From positions 31,894-95,893 of the forward strand of contig JAAZCE010000007.1 of assembly GCA_012513435.1 (NCBI GenBank): a stretch of DNA of 64,000 nt. The letters are read 5' to 3'. The position numbers were made by a program, and so were the translations under genes. The notes beneath the pieces are model-generated. The model did no database searches. It had not been told where the DNA came from and saw only the letters and a list, made by a program, of their open reading frames with translations. This DNA is from Clostridiales bacterium. Lineage in GTDB: Bacteria; Bacillota; Clostridia; Peptostreptococcales; Anaerovoracaceae. Positions 27,703 to 36,401 of the stretch are shown piece after piece (position 1 is the stretch's first letter; each line of letters opens with the position of its first letter).

Positions 27703-27864
27703 TTATTCCAGTTCTTCAATGGCATCTTTAAGTTCTTCTAAAGTATCGTAATCATCCACATCTAACCCAAGTTCTTCTGCCCTCTGAGTAAGAGCGTCAT
27801 TTTCCAAATCATTATCAAAACCACCTAAAATTTCAAACCCTATTACTTCATCAAATAAGCTCAT
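27703..27864 (-). CDS. 53-aa highly acidic protein at the end of the defence-like operon
   Basis: Short reading frame MSLFDEVIGFEILGGFDNDL... ending KDAIEELE, with about a third Asp/Glu and very few basic residues. GGGAGA stands upstream of the ATG. It begins 19 bp after the preceding 202-aa gene and is likely its co-transcribed partner. The charge suggests a DNA mimic or an inhibitor/immunity factor for a nucleic-acid-binding protein in the operon; that is inference only. Confidence 0.6.
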   Translation of the reverse strand: MSLFDEVIGFEILGGFDNDLENDALTQRAEELGLDVDDYDTLEELKDAIEELE

Positions 27865-27883
27865 TTTCGTATCTCCCGCTATA

Positions 27884-28492
27884 TCAAAAATTTGACTTGA
27901 TATTCTCCTCCGCTAGTCTCAACTGAAGTAAATCAAAATTATACTCTTTAATATCGTTGGTTGCTCTCAGTTCATTTATCATTTCTGATAATGTTTTCTT
28001 TCCCTTTGAAATGATAGTATTAATTGCCTTAATTTGAGAAAGAAAAGGCTCTTTGTAGTAATAATGTTCTAGTTTTTCCTTAATATCAATTATAGCCCCT
28101 TTGGGAACTATATCCCAACAGATAATAAGCCATTGTATCGCATTGTATAATTGCTTAGATTCATCATTCCACTGTTTTTTTGGAGTTCCAGTTCCATTAC
28201 AACCAGTTTCATTTCCACTTCCACCAGTTGCTCTTATTGGATCAAACAATGGCATATCTGGTTCGCCCATTAACTCTAAGAAATGCTTTGCTGCACCTGT
28301 ACCACACAAAATTGATTGGACGATTTTATCATCATTTTTAGATGTACATTGGAACACGTAATACTGATCTTTCAACTCGGCTTCAGCATCACTTCTTTTC
28401 GTTTGTCCATTCAATAATCTTGTGTGTGCTATTAATTTTATATCATATTGTTCTGCTATTTTTATTCTAGTGTTTACACCTCTACAATTCAT
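27884..28492 (-). CDS. Unknown protein of the defence-like operon (202 aa)
   Basis: Not recognised. The first 95 residues look like an alpha/beta domain (IAEQYDIKLIAHTRLLNGQT, YVFQCTSKNDDKIVQSILCG, TGAAKHFLELMGEPDMPLFDP), followed by a Gly/Thr/Asn-rich linker (residues about 95-112) and a helical C-terminal half. The N-terminus with CTSK...CGTGAAKHF could form a ligand site. The start codon overlaps the HNH stop codon by one base (TAATG), showing translational coupling. Confidence 0.65.
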   Translation of the reverse strand: MNCRGVNTRIKIAEQYDIKLIAHTRLLNGQTKRSDAEAELKDQYYVFQCTSKNDDKIVQSILCGTGAAKHFLELMGEPDMPLFDPIRATGGSGNETGCNGTGTPKKQWNDESKQLYNAIQWLIICWDIVPKGAIIDIKEKLEHYYYKEPFLSQIKAINTIISKGKKTLSEMINELRATNDIKEYNFDLLQLRLAEENIKSNF

Positions 28493-29277
28493 TATATTTT
28501 TACTCCTATCATTTCCTTTACTTCCTCAACACTATAAACCCCTCCAACCTTCGAATGTAAGATCATATGACAGTTTGGGCATACTGGTATCAAATCTGTT
28601 GCAGGATTAACTTCATATGTATCATCAATTTCATTCAATGGTTTAATATGATGAATATGGATTTTGCCTTCAAACTCTTGTCCATAAACTTCTCCAAAAT
28701 CAAAGCCACATATTTTACAAGTAGATCCTTGCAATTTAATGCACTCTTTTCGAGCTTTTTCATTGCGTTCGTAGGCATTTATAGTTATCTGTTTTTTTGC
28801 ACCCTCAATATATTTTTCTGATTCAATAAGACCAAGTTCTTCAGGGATCTGAGATTGCTGTTTTTTATCTATCAGCGTTAGTATATCGTTTATTTGGGAA
28901 TAATCCAGTTTTTGTTTTACTTGTGAAAAGCCTTTAAAAGTACTATCAATGCTTGAAAGTTCTTCTGCAGTTATTGGCTCAAAAACAGAAATGCTATGAA
29001 TATCAAAAACTATTGCTCCCTTATATATTCCATCCTTAGGCACATTAAACTTTTCAGTTCTTAACAATCTAGCACTTGCTATAACTTCACCATCAATTTG
29101 AAAAAGTACAAGAGAACCTTCTGGACAGGTTATGCCCGTATTCCTAAAATAGTAATAACCCTGCTGTTCTTTTATTAAATGATTCAAAAAATACGATTCT
29201 TGTATTTCCTCATATGACATATCTGGGAATTCATATTTCTTGCTCATTGGTAATAATCGCACTTCCTTAAGCATCAT
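28492..29277 (-). CDS. HNH endonuclease of the defence-like operon
   Basis: 261-aa protein with a C-terminal HNH nuclease. CKICGFDFGEVYG supplies the first zinc cysteines, IHIHHIKPL the catalytic His pair, and PVCPNCHMILH the second zinc pair and last His. The N-terminal 150 residues are a separate, unrecognised domain that may sense a ligand or bind DNA. Restriction-like McrA proteins share this HNH form. ATG overlaps the ATPase stop codon (ATGA); a second ATG ten codons in is an alternative start. Confidence 0.85.
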   Translation of the reverse strand: MMLKEVRLLPMSKKYEFPDMSYEEIQESYFLNHLIKEQQGYYYFRNTGITCPEGSLVLFQIDGEVIASARLLRTEKFNVPKDGIYKGAIVFDIHSISVFEPITAEELSSIDSTFKGFSQVKQKLDYSQINDILTLIDKKQQSQIPEELGLIESEKYIEGAKKQITINAYERNEKARKECIKLQGSTCKICGFDFGEVYGQEFEGKIHIHHIKPLNEIDDTYEVNPATDLIPVCPNCHMILHSKVGGVYSVEEVKEMIGVKI

Positions 29278-30389
29278 TCATTACTCTCCATAAATTTTCT
29301 AACTAAAATAATACCAATATATTCATCAATTATATTAGATACATGTCTAACATTTTTAAAACCACCTGTCAAACCAAGAAATTTTTCTAATAAAGGTGCA
29401 AAATGAATGATCGTTTTTTCTTTTGCAGTAAGTTTGTCATATTTTTCTCTACATAGCTTCTCTATAATAAGTCCCATCGCTTCTTTTGAGAGTTTTTCAA
29501 ATTTTATAAAACGATCAAATCTATAAAATATGGGATCTCCTAAATATTTCTGTATATCTTCTTCTGACTGATAATTTGAAGTACATATAATAATCGAATT
29601 GAACAATTCTACTCTATAATTTTTATCTTCAAAAACTCCCTCATCAAATAATTGATAGAAAGCACTATGGAAAACAGGTGCAGGTTTATCAAACTCATCT
29701 ATAAGAATTACATTAGATTCTCTTTCAAGTAAATCTCGTGCAAAACTACTTTGCATATGTGTACCACCGAAAAGATAGCTGGCAAACTCCTCACTGTGAA
29801 ACATAGAAAACTGTTTTCGAAACAATTTTTCTCCAATTGTATCACTGATAAATTTAGCAGTTTCAGTTTTTCCTACTCCTGAAATGCCATAAAACATCAA
29901 AACAATAGGCTTTCGTATATGTCTACTCTTTACAAGAGGATATAGTGACATCATAATTCTTTCTCTAGCCTGATCCTGTCCAATAATGTGTTCTGAAAAA
30001 TTCTTATACATATCTATAAATTTCTTTTCCGATATTGGCTTATATTTATATTTTTCAATTTTTATTTTATCTGGAAATGCTTGCTGTACCTGATGTAATA
30101 TAGGGATTGTTGGATTTTGTAAATACAAATTGTCAATATCATAACGGCTTAATAAACTAACAAAACTTTGTATTGCACCTTCAGTTATTCCTGCATATGC
30201 TTCTGAATATGCAACTAAATTTTCCACATATTCCAACTCTTCAATTTGATTAGTTTCATCCGTAGTTACCAAAATTTTATTTCTTTTCTGATCTCCTTCA
30301 GTAACGATTTCAGTTAACGTTCTATAATGATTTGGTAATATCTTTTTTAGTCCTTTTTTTGGTCCAAAATATATAATAATATTTTTCAT
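29274..30389 (-). CDS. AAA+ ATPase of the defence-like operon
   Basis: 371-aa protein of the ClpA/B-Torsin-like AAA+ clade. An N-terminal domain of about 130 residues precedes FSEHIIGQDQARERIMMSLY. Walker A is GISGVGKT, Walker B VILIDEFD, sensor-1 IIICTSN, and an arginine-finger candidate lies in PIFYRFDRFIKF. No peptidase or membrane segment. It shares ATGA overlaps with both neighbours, so the ATPase and HNH nuclease are made in fixed ratio, suggesting a complex. Confidence 0.85.
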   Translation of the reverse strand: MKNIIIYFGPKKGLKKILPNHYRTLTEIVTEGDQKRNKILVTTDETNQIEELEYVENLVAYSEAYAGITEGAIQSFVSLLSRYDIDNLYLQNPTIPILHQVQQAFPDKIKIEKYKYKPISEKKFIDMYKNFSEHIIGQDQARERIMMSLYPLVKSRHIRKPIVLMFYGISGVGKTETAKFISDTIGEKLFRKQFSMFHSEEFASYLFGGTHMQSSFARDLLERESNVILIDEFDKPAPVFHSAFYQLFDEGVFEDKNYRVELFNSIIICTSNYQSEEDIQKYLGDPIFYRFDRFIKFEKLSKEAMGLIIEKLCREKYDKLTAKEKTIIHFAPLLEKFLGLTGGFKNVRHVSNIIDEYIGIILVRKFMESNE

Positions 30390-31117
30390 GCTTCTACACC
30401 TGCTAAAACCACATCAAAAACATCTAGATGATTGCCAACATCATTTCCGTCAATTATTTCAAATGCAGATGATATAACTTTTTCTTCCATCGAAAATTCT
30501 TTTCCAATATCAAGCAGATATTCTTCCGTAGTACCAACTTTTACAGCAAAATACTTCAAATCCATTTTTGATATATCTGCTATACCGTAGTTATTTCTAA
30601 ATGCACCAATATTAAATCGAAGTACACACTGCTTCTTTGAATTTTCAGCAATCATTTCATAGTATTTTTTTCCATTTTTAAAGGCATCATCTAGTTTTGA
30701 TACGTCCAGACAGAAGCCTTCTTCAATCTCAATCTCTGCTTTTGTCATAACAAGAAAAGGTGTAAACATTTTAAAAAATGCAATTGAATTTTTAGGTGGT
30801 CTAACAAAAACATTTTCTATTTTTTCAATTCTTTCATCTAATTTTGCTTTTTCTAGATAATCTGTTAATACGGTGTTCGATAAAGTTGTCTTAAATATAG
30901 AGTCATTTTTTTGTGCAAAATCAGCATCGATATTTCCACTTACGCTACCACCTGCAAAAATCCAATTCATTTTCGCAAATAAATTAATATTAGCTTTTTC
31001 TGCCAAAGCCTTTGTATTTTCCTTAATTTTCTCTTTCTGTTGGACTTCTTCTCCGCCGTTATATATATTTAAATAATCTGTCGCTGACAATTCATCAAAA
31101 TACACTACTTTTATCAT
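30386..31117 (-). CDS. DUF6414-like protein of the defence-like operon
   Basis: 243-aa protein starting MIKVVYFDELSATDYLNIYN with a central Gly-rich stretch (WIFAGGSVSGNIDADF) and SNTVLTDYLEKAKLDE. From memory this pattern corresponds to DUF6414, a family found in accessory regions; function unknown. The second half is alpha/beta, ending FDVVLAGVEA. It begins 6 bp after the DUF1413 gene and overlaps the ATPase start by four bases. Confidence 0.6.
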   Translation of the reverse strand: MIKVVYFDELSATDYLNIYNGGEEVQQKEKIKENTKALAEKANINLFAKMNWIFAGGSVSGNIDADFAQKNDSIFKTTLSNTVLTDYLEKAKLDERIEKIENVFVRPPKNSIAFFKMFTPFLVMTKAEIEIEEGFCLDVSKLDDAFKNGKKYYEMIAENSKKQCVLRFNIGAFRNNYGIADISKMDLKYFAVKVGTTEEYLLDIGKEFSMEEKVISSAFEIIDGNDVGNHLDVFDVVLAGVEA

Positions 31118-31123
31118 TGTATT

Positions 31124-31363
31124 CTAACATCCTTTCCTATACCTCTGCTGTCCCGACGAGGTCTTTTCTATTGGTATAATCTTATCCTCACCAGAGTTAT
31201 TCACCCAGTGCAGAAACAGGATGCCAAGAAGCAACCTGCTTCTTCTGTCAAGGCGATTCCATTCGTATCCTTTGAATAGATCTCTTACTAGAAATATCTC
31301 ATCTGCATGCACGTTTTCTATTTCCTCTATGGCTAACTGTAATAATTCTTCAACTGTTTTCAT
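31124..31363 (-). CDS. DUF1413 domain protein, first gene of the defence-like operon
   Basis: 79-aa protein with the DUF1413 core DEIFLVRDLFKGYEWNRLDR followed by SRLLLGILFLHWVNN. Members are small and often occur beside mobile-element genes. It is preceded by a strong promoter overlapped by two palindromes. As the leader gene it could be the operon's regulator, but no helix-turn-helix is obvious. Confidence 0.72.
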   Translation of the reverse strand: MKTVEELLQLAIEEIENVHADEIFLVRDLFKGYEWNRLDRRSRLLLGILFLHWVNNSGEDKIIPIEKTSSGQQRYRKGC

Positions 31364-31377
31364 TTCTTCGCTCCTAT

Positions 31378-31435
31378 GTTGTTACTATAACAACGTTGTT
31401 TATATCATTATACCTTTTATATGTAAATATTTCAA
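31378..31435 (-). promoter_or_regulatory. Promoter and overlapping operator-like palindromes of the defence-like operon
   Basis: Minus strand: TTGAAA (31430-31435), 17 nt, TATAAT (31407-31412). Just downstream, around the expected start of transcription, are the perfect 12-bp palindrome AACAACGTTGTT (31389-31400) and the perfect inverted repeat GTTGTTA-CTA-TAACAAC (31378-31394), sharing one arm. A repressor bound here would block transcription. Confidence 0.72.
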
Positions 31436-31446
31436 TCATAAACGAC

Positions 31447-31489
31447 AAAAAACCGCCAACCGAGATATTTCACTATCCCAGTTGGCGGT
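31447..31489 (-). terminator. Terminator after the last serine recombinase gene
   Basis: Perfect 9-bp stem ACCGCCAAC / GTTGGCGGT with a 20-nt loop and a T run on the minus strand, 10 nt after the recombinase stop codon. It separates the recombinase unit from the defence-like operon. Confidence 0.85.
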
Positions 31490-31499
31490 ATGTATTTTG

Positions 31500-33104
31500 T
31501 TATTGCTTTTTCCACTCTATATCAAGCTCCAGTCCACTTTTAAAAGTAATGTGAAGCAGGTCATTGTTTACTAATATTTTTTCAACAAGCAGGCGAACTA
31601 GCTTATCGTCATAGTCATTGATTGTGGTTTCTTGCACCTGCAGGAATGCTGTCATTTCACCAATTCGTGTACGTTGACACTGTCTCTTAGTATTTTGCTG
31701 TTCAATATTTTGTTTTTTAGTCCGTAGATCATTGATGCTATCAGCAAGCTCCTCATATTTTTTGTCATACTTGGTGCTGTTTACTCCGTCTCTTGCATTC
31801 ATTTTTGCATAGTTCAGCATTTCATTTTGCAGGCTATCTAGTTTCTCATCTATGGAATCAGTATTGCTATCATTCGTGGCATTAAGTACGGTGTTAATAT
31901 TATTTTCCAAGGTTTGTATAAATCCATCTTTACAAGTAATTATCTGATTTATAGCTATTATTACTACATCTTGTAACTCTTTTTCTAAAATGGTAGGTGC
32001 TTGGCACTTTATCGTTTTATCCTCAAGTCTGCTCACACATCTCCACACAACGCTTTTCTTCCCTCTATTATTCCAGTGTACCCTGCGATATATTTCTCCA
32101 CATTCTCCGCAATATACAATGCTTGAAAGAGCAAACTTGGAACTATATATTTGCTTTTTACCGTTGGTGCTACGTTTTAAATTACTACGCCTTTTTATTT
32201 CTTCTTGCACTTCAAAGTACAGTTCTTTGGGAATAATAGCCTCATGGTTATTTTCTACGTAATACTGTGGAACAATCCCATTATTAATCACCCTCTTCTT
32301 TGTAAGAAAATCCACTGTGTAGGTCTTTTGGAGCAAAGCATCGCCCATAAACTTTTCATTCATTAATAATTTTTTTACACTCTCTGGTCTCCACTTGACT
32401 TTACCTGCAGCAGTTAAAATATGATCAGCTTCAAGTCCTCGGCATATAGATAAGAGGCTTGCTCCCTCAAGATATTCTCGAAAAATACGTTTCACAACTT
32501 CTGCCTGCACTGGATCAATAATTAAGTGACCATTCTCATCTTTGGTATATCCTAAAAAACGATTGTGGTTTACTTGGACTTCTCCATTTTGGTAGCGGTA
32601 GGCAATGCCCATCTTTACATTTTGGCTAAGAGAACGAGATTCTTCCTGTGCAAGTGAACTCATAATGGTAAGTAAGATTTCTCCCTTGCTGTCCATAGTA
32701 TTAATGTTCTCTTTTTCAAAATATACAGGTATGCCTTTGTCTTTTAACTGACGTATATATTTTAGGCAGTCCAGTGTATTTCTTGCAAATCGGCTGATTG
32801 ATTTTGTAATAATCATATCAACTTTACCTGCCATGCAATCGTCAATCATATTGTTGAATTCAATTCGCTTCTTGGTATTAGTGGCTGAAATACCTGAATC
32901 CGCATATATTTTAACCATCTCCCACTCGGGATTTTTATTAATGTACTCGGTATAATGACTTACCTGTGCATCGTAGCTTAAAAGCTGTTCTTCGCTATCT
33001 GTAGAAACCCTGCAGTAGGCACAAACCCGCATTTTCTTAACCACTTCATTAACTGGCTGAAATCTTGATCTTGCAGGGATAACCGATACATTTTTACTTG
33101 CCAT
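31500..33104 (-). CDS. Large serine recombinase (third of a triplet)
   Basis: 534-aa site-specific recombinase. The N-terminal resolvase domain has [20 protein letters not shown] (catalytic Ser) and [17 protein letters not shown] recombinase domain with [20 protein letters not shown] follows, then a zinc ribbon ([11 protein letters not shown]...WRCVSR) and a coiled-coil-like C-terminus. Such enzymes insert and excise mobile elements. It overlaps the middle recombinase gene by 11 bp. All three genes probably act together on the element's ends. Confidence 0.93.
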   Translation of the reverse strand: MASKNVSVIPARSRFQPVNEVVKKMRVCAYCRVSTDSEEQLLSYDAQVSHYTEYINKNPEWEMVKIYADSGISATNTKKRIEFNNMIDDCMAGKVDMIITKSISRFARNTLDCLKYIRQLKDKGIPVYFEKENINTMDSKGEILLTIMSSLAQEESRSLSQNVKMGIAYRYQNGEVQVNHNRFLGYTKDENGHLIIDPVQAEVVKRIFREYLEGASLLSICRGLEADHILTAAGKVKWRPESVKKLLMNEKFMGDALLQKTYTVDFLTKKRVINNGIVPQYYVENNHEAIIPKELYFEVQEEIKRRSNLKRSTNGKKQIYSSKFALSSIVYCGECGEIYRRVHWNNRGKKSVVWRCVSRLEDKTIKCQAPTILEKELQDVVIIAINQIITCKDGFIQTLENNINTVLNATNDSNTDSIDEKLDSLQNEMLNYAKMNARDGVNSTKYDKKYEELADSINDLRTKKQNIEQQNTKRQCQRTRIGEMTAFLQVQETTINDYDDKLVRLLVEKILVNNDLLHITFKSGLELDIEWKKQ

Positions 33105-33570
33105 CTACGCTCATCTCCTCTCCTATGATTGCAGAATATATGGCTTCAGCACGTTTCAATAGTAATACCTGCAAATCATCTTTATTTGTAGTAATAGCTA
33201 CTTTCTGCGCTATATTATCTGCCTCTTGTGAACTATCTAATGTATATTTTATGGGCTTTAGCGATGGAATTGGCTTTGTTAAATTCTTTCTGCCAAACTT
33301 TATCATCCTGCGTTCACGTTCCTTAGCTACACTTTTAAATTGCTCAACTGTTACAATGGCAGGATAGAAATCATCTCCAACATAATGGGTGCATTCCAAC
33401 AATCTACTAATGGCAGAATGAGTTTTCTTTATCCCTGCGGTTTTTGCCGAGGTTTGAAAAGAAGCTCCTGATAGATATTCAGAATATAAGATTCTCAATT
33501 TTTCTGCTTCTATTTGGTTAATAACTGCTTTTCCATGAACTATCTCATATCCATAAGGAGTATGGTTCAT
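33094..33570 (-). CDS. Recombinase-domain protein without catalytic domain (middle of the triplet)
   Basis: About 158 aa. [40 protein letters not shown] and [17 protein letters not shown] correspond to the DNA-binding recombinase domain of large serine recombinases. The N-terminal resolvase domain and its catalytic serine are absent, and there is no zinc ribbon. The ATG at 33570 lies behind AAGGGA; a GTG three codons earlier is possible. It is intact and coupled to both catalytic recombinases, so it is more likely an accessory subunit than a pseudogene. Confidence 0.8.
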   Translation of the reverse strand: MNHTPYGYEIVHGKAVINQIEAEKLRILYSEYLSGASFQTSAKTAGIKKTHSAISRLLECTHYVGDDFYPAIVTVEQFKSVAKERERRMIKFGRKNLTKPIPSLKPIKYTLDSSQEADNIAQKVAITTNKDDLQVLLLKRAEAIYSAIIGEEMSVDGK

Positions 33571-33575
33571 TCCCT

Positions 33576-35144
33576 TCACCTCTCAATCGTTTCTTTTAAA
33601 CACAAACTACTTTTTAGCTGAAATCCAATCTCTGTTTTAGAAAATACAATAATTTTATCTACCAATTTTGCAAATAAATCCTCGTCAAATTGTTTTGGAA
33701 TACTTTCTGTCTTTTTTAAGTAATGCAATAGTTTTTCAGTTTCAACTATAATTTTGCGGTCACCCTCGGAGCAATCAATTACAGCTTGTTTTTCTATTTT
33801 TAAGTTTTCAAGTTCAGTTTGCAAGATGCCCTTTTGCTCCATAAAAAGAGCAGGTTCAAGGTAACCTTTAGACATCAGTCCTGTGATTACTTGCTCCTGC
33901 TCATGAAGTTCTGTTATTTGTTTATTAAGTTCCTGTATTCTTGCTACTCCGCCATCACTGTCAAGTTTTTTTAATTCCTCCAGCAATGGAATTAATATTT
34001 GGTTATGATAAAGCCGTAACTTCGTTAGCATAATCATAAAGGCATTTTTAACATGCTCTTCTTTTATTAATAACATATGGCAAGCTTCCTTATTTTCAAT
34101 ATGGGTGGCACAGCTCCAAGCTATATACTTTTCATTTCTGTTTTTAGTACATATTTTTCTTTTAAAATGACTGCCACACTCATTGCAAACAATTCTGCTT
34201 GTAAATAAATATCGCTTTTGATACTTTTCTCTTTCACCAAAGTTTCCTTTTTCCTTAGCACGCTGAATCACTAATTTTTGTACTGCTTCAAAGTCTGTAT
34301 TTGAAATAATGGCTTCATGACAATTTTCCATATAATACTGATCTTGCTCACCATAATTAATATGCCTATTAAAATTATCATCTGTGTAAGTTTTTTGAAG
34401 TAGCACATTTCCTGTTACCTTTTCGTTTCTAAGTATGCCACGTATGGTTGTAGAGCACCATCTCCCATTTCTCTGTGTTGGTATACCATCAGCATTTAAT
34501 CCTCTAGCAATCTCAGCTGTACCACTTCCGCTTAGAGCCTCTGAAAAAATACGCTTAACAATTTGGGACTGTTCTTTGTTTGGAACTAATATTTCACCGT
34601 TCCAATCATAACCATAGGGCGGACTTGCTAATTTGTAAGTCCCGTTTTTAAACCTATTTTCTATGCTCCACTTATTGTTTTTCGAGATGGAAGTAGATTC
34701 ACTGGAAGCTAAAACACTGAGTATGGATAACATAAGCTCGCTATCAGTGGTTAGCGTATTAATATTTTCTTTTTCAAATAATACACCAATGCCAAGCTCT
34801 GTAAATCTACGAATGATCTCTAAACAATCAGTGGTGTTTCGTGCAAATCGGCTAATGGATTTGGTAATAATAAAGTCTATTTTCCTAGCTTCACAGTCTG
34901 CTAACATTTGCAAAAACTCAGGTCTAATTTCCTTTTTTGTACCACTGATTCCGCTATCAGAATATATTCCAACAAACTCCCAATCGGGGTTACTTGAAAT
35001 AAAATCTGTATAATGCAGCACCTGTGCATCAAAACTGTTTAACTGCTCATCGCTGTCAGTGGAAACTCTCACATAGCAGGCAGTCCTAATCTTGCGATTG
35101 GGCAACTTAGCACTTGCTACATCAATTTTAGTAACCTTCTTCAT
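33576..35144 (-). CDS. Large serine recombinase (first of a triplet)
   Basis: 522-aa recombinase with TACYVRVSTDSDEQLNSFDA (catalytic Ser), [16 protein letters not shown], a recombinase domain (PPYGYDWNGEILVPNKEQSQ), a zinc ribbon (CNECGSHFKRKI...WSCATH) and a C-terminal coiled coil (LKKLDSDGGVARIQEL...). The ATG at 35144 follows AGGAGGTG. About as different from the third recombinase as separate subfamily members, so not a recent duplication. Confidence 0.93.
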   Translation of the reverse strand: MKKVTKIDVASAKLPNRKIRTACYVRVSTDSDEQLNSFDAQVLHYTDFISSNPDWEFVGIYSDSGISGTKKEIRPEFLQMLADCEARKIDFIITKSISRFARNTTDCLEIIRRFTELGIGVLFEKENINTLTTDSELMLSILSVLASSESTSISKNNKWSIENRFKNGTYKLASPPYGYDWNGEILVPNKEQSQIVKRIFSEALSGSGTAEIARGLNADGIPTQRNGRWCSTTIRGILRNEKVTGNVLLQKTYTDDNFNRHINYGEQDQYYMENCHEAIISNTDFEAVQKLVIQRAKEKGNFGEREKYQKRYLFTSRIVCNECGSHFKRKICTKNRNEKYIAWSCATHIENKEACHMLLIKEEHVKNAFMIMLTKLRLYHNQILIPLLEELKKLDSDGGVARIQELNKQITELHEQEQVITGLMSKGYLEPALFMEQKGILQTELENLKIEKQAVIDCSEGDRKIIVETEKLLHYLKKTESIPKQFDEDLFAKLVDKIIVFSKTEIGFQLKSSLCLKETIER

Positions 35145-35204
35145 ACAAAACACCTCCTTTCGTGTGTCACATCATAACTCTACAAAGCTGTAATAGCAAG
35201 TTGT

Positions 35205-35381
35205 TTACCCCATTATTGGTGCTAATTTGGGTGAAAAAGATGTACGGTTTAAAAGATCAATTTTGTGATATTCATCATCGTTTATTAAGCCTGTCTTTCT
35301 CATATTTTCAATAATTTTTACTGATAATAAATAGCAGTATTCATTCTCCATAGTTTGTTTTGGTTTACTTAATGTATCCAT
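35205..35381 (-). CDS. 58-aa SHOCT-like protein preceding the recombinases
   Basis: Small frame MDTLSKPKQTMENEYCYLLS... with IIENMRKTGLINDDEYHKID and a C-terminal SFSPKLAPIMG. It resembles the short SHOCT-type proteins commonly found just upstream of serine recombinases in clostridial elements. It overlaps the end of the amidase gene by 17 bp; GGGGGCAGGAT serves as ribosome binding site. Function unknown. Confidence 0.62.
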   Translation of the reverse strand: MDTLSKPKQTMENEYCYLLSVKIIENMRKTGLINDDEYHKIDLLNRTSFSPKLAPIMG

Positions 35382-35994
35382 CAAATCCTGCCCCCTTTAA
35401 CTTCTTTAGCATCGCCTCAGCATTAGCTCTAACCGAATACGCTCCCACCTGTACACGATATAGTTTCCCAGATGGTGCAGGTGATGGCGAAAGAGATCCA
35501 TAGCTCTTTACTTTATTTAAAAAGTCTTGCCATGAATATGGTTTTCCACATCTTAATTCACTGGGACAGTTTTTTCCGCTCCAATGATTATGCTGATAGA
35601 CTTGATTAATGTTTAGGTTATAGTCTTTAAGTAAATGTGCCACAAGTTGTGCTGCATTGTTGCAAGCAGTGGTAAGATTGCTATCTGGATTAACACAGAT
35701 TTCAATAGCAATCGTTTTGTAATTCCCATTACCACCCCCATCACCTGCATGCCAAGCTACTTCATCAAGAGGAATTGTCTGAGTGATAAGCTTATCATCT
35801 ACTGCAAAATGCCACGAAACCTGATTGTTTTTTCCTCCACCTGCGAGATATTTTGCATGATTTAGAGCACCTGCTCCCTTAGAGTAATTCCCTGTATTAT
35901 GAATGGTGATGCCAACTAAGCCAGTTCGTTTGATGCCACTTCGAGCACGACTTACAGGTATAATCATCTTTCTAATTTCCACCATTATCATCAC
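35365..35994 (-). CDS. N-acetylmuramoyl-L-alanine amidase (endolysin) with SPOR domain
   Basis: 209-aa phage-type endolysin that cuts the glycan-peptide bond. The Amidase_2 domain has GITIHNTGN (zinc His), WHAGDGGGNGNYKTIAIEIC and HNHWSGKNCPSELR (second zinc His and Cys). A Ser/Pro linker (SPSPAPSG) leads to a C-terminal SPOR repeat, LYRVQVGAYSVRANAEAMLK, which ends slightly short. No signal peptide, so it depends on the adjacent holin. Start overlaps the holin end by 23 bp. Confidence 0.93.
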   Translation of the reverse strand: MMIMVEIRKMIIPVSRARSGIKRTGLVGITIHNTGNYSKGAGALNHAKYLAGGGKNNQVSWHFAVDDKLITQTIPLDEVAWHAGDGGGNGNYKTIAIEICVNPDSNLTTACNNAAQLVAHLLKDYNLNINQVYQHNHWSGKNCPSELRCGKPYSWQDFLNKVKSYGSLSPSPAPSGKLYRVQVGAYSVRANAEAMLKKLKGAGFDGYIK

Positions 35995-36385
35995 CGCCTT
36001 TATCCTTTAACTGTGCTAAAATATCCTGTAGTTTCTTAGGTACTGGAAGTCCAATTAAGCTAGCATTTTCTAAAATAGAGATTCCCTCATTGGAGCAATA
36101 AAAAAAGATTACTGCAGTTCGCAGGACACTGTTATTACCTAAAAGCTGTGTATCCACAATATGAGCAATTCCAACCATCAAGAAAATCATAACTTTCTTG
36201 AATATACCTTTAAATCCAACTTGACTTGACAGCTCTTTATTTACAATTGCCACCATAACCCCTGTGAGATAATCAACTACAACAAAGGTTAACAGTGCAT
36301 AAAGGAAGCCATCAAAGCCCCCTAAGAAATAACCTAAAAATCCGCCTATCACAGCGGATGTTGTTTGTAACATATTTTTCATCAT
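35972..36385 (-). CDS. Phage holin (toxin-secretion/phage-lysis family)
   Basis: 137-aa membrane protein that permeabilises the membrane for the amidase. Hydrophobic segments include GGFLGYFLGGFDGFLYALLT and VMIFLMVGIAHIVDTQL, with the family motif VVVDYLTGVMVAI. Hydrophilic C-terminus KDKGGDDNGGN. AGAGGAT precedes the ATG. Together with the amidase it forms a complete lysis cassette. Confidence 0.93.
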   Translation of the reverse strand: MMKNMLQTTSAVIGGFLGYFLGGFDGFLYALLTFVVVDYLTGVMVAIVNKELSSQVGFKGIFKKVMIFLMVGIAHIVDTQLLGNNSVLRTAVIFFYCSNEGISILENASLIGLPVPKKLQDILAQLKDKGGDDNGGN

Positions 36386-36401
36386 TTTATCCTCTTTTCT
36401 T

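Noticed and set aside
33094-33570. Middle recombinase as a pseudogene
   Set aside because: The frame is intact, has a good ribosome binding site and is coupled to both neighbours.
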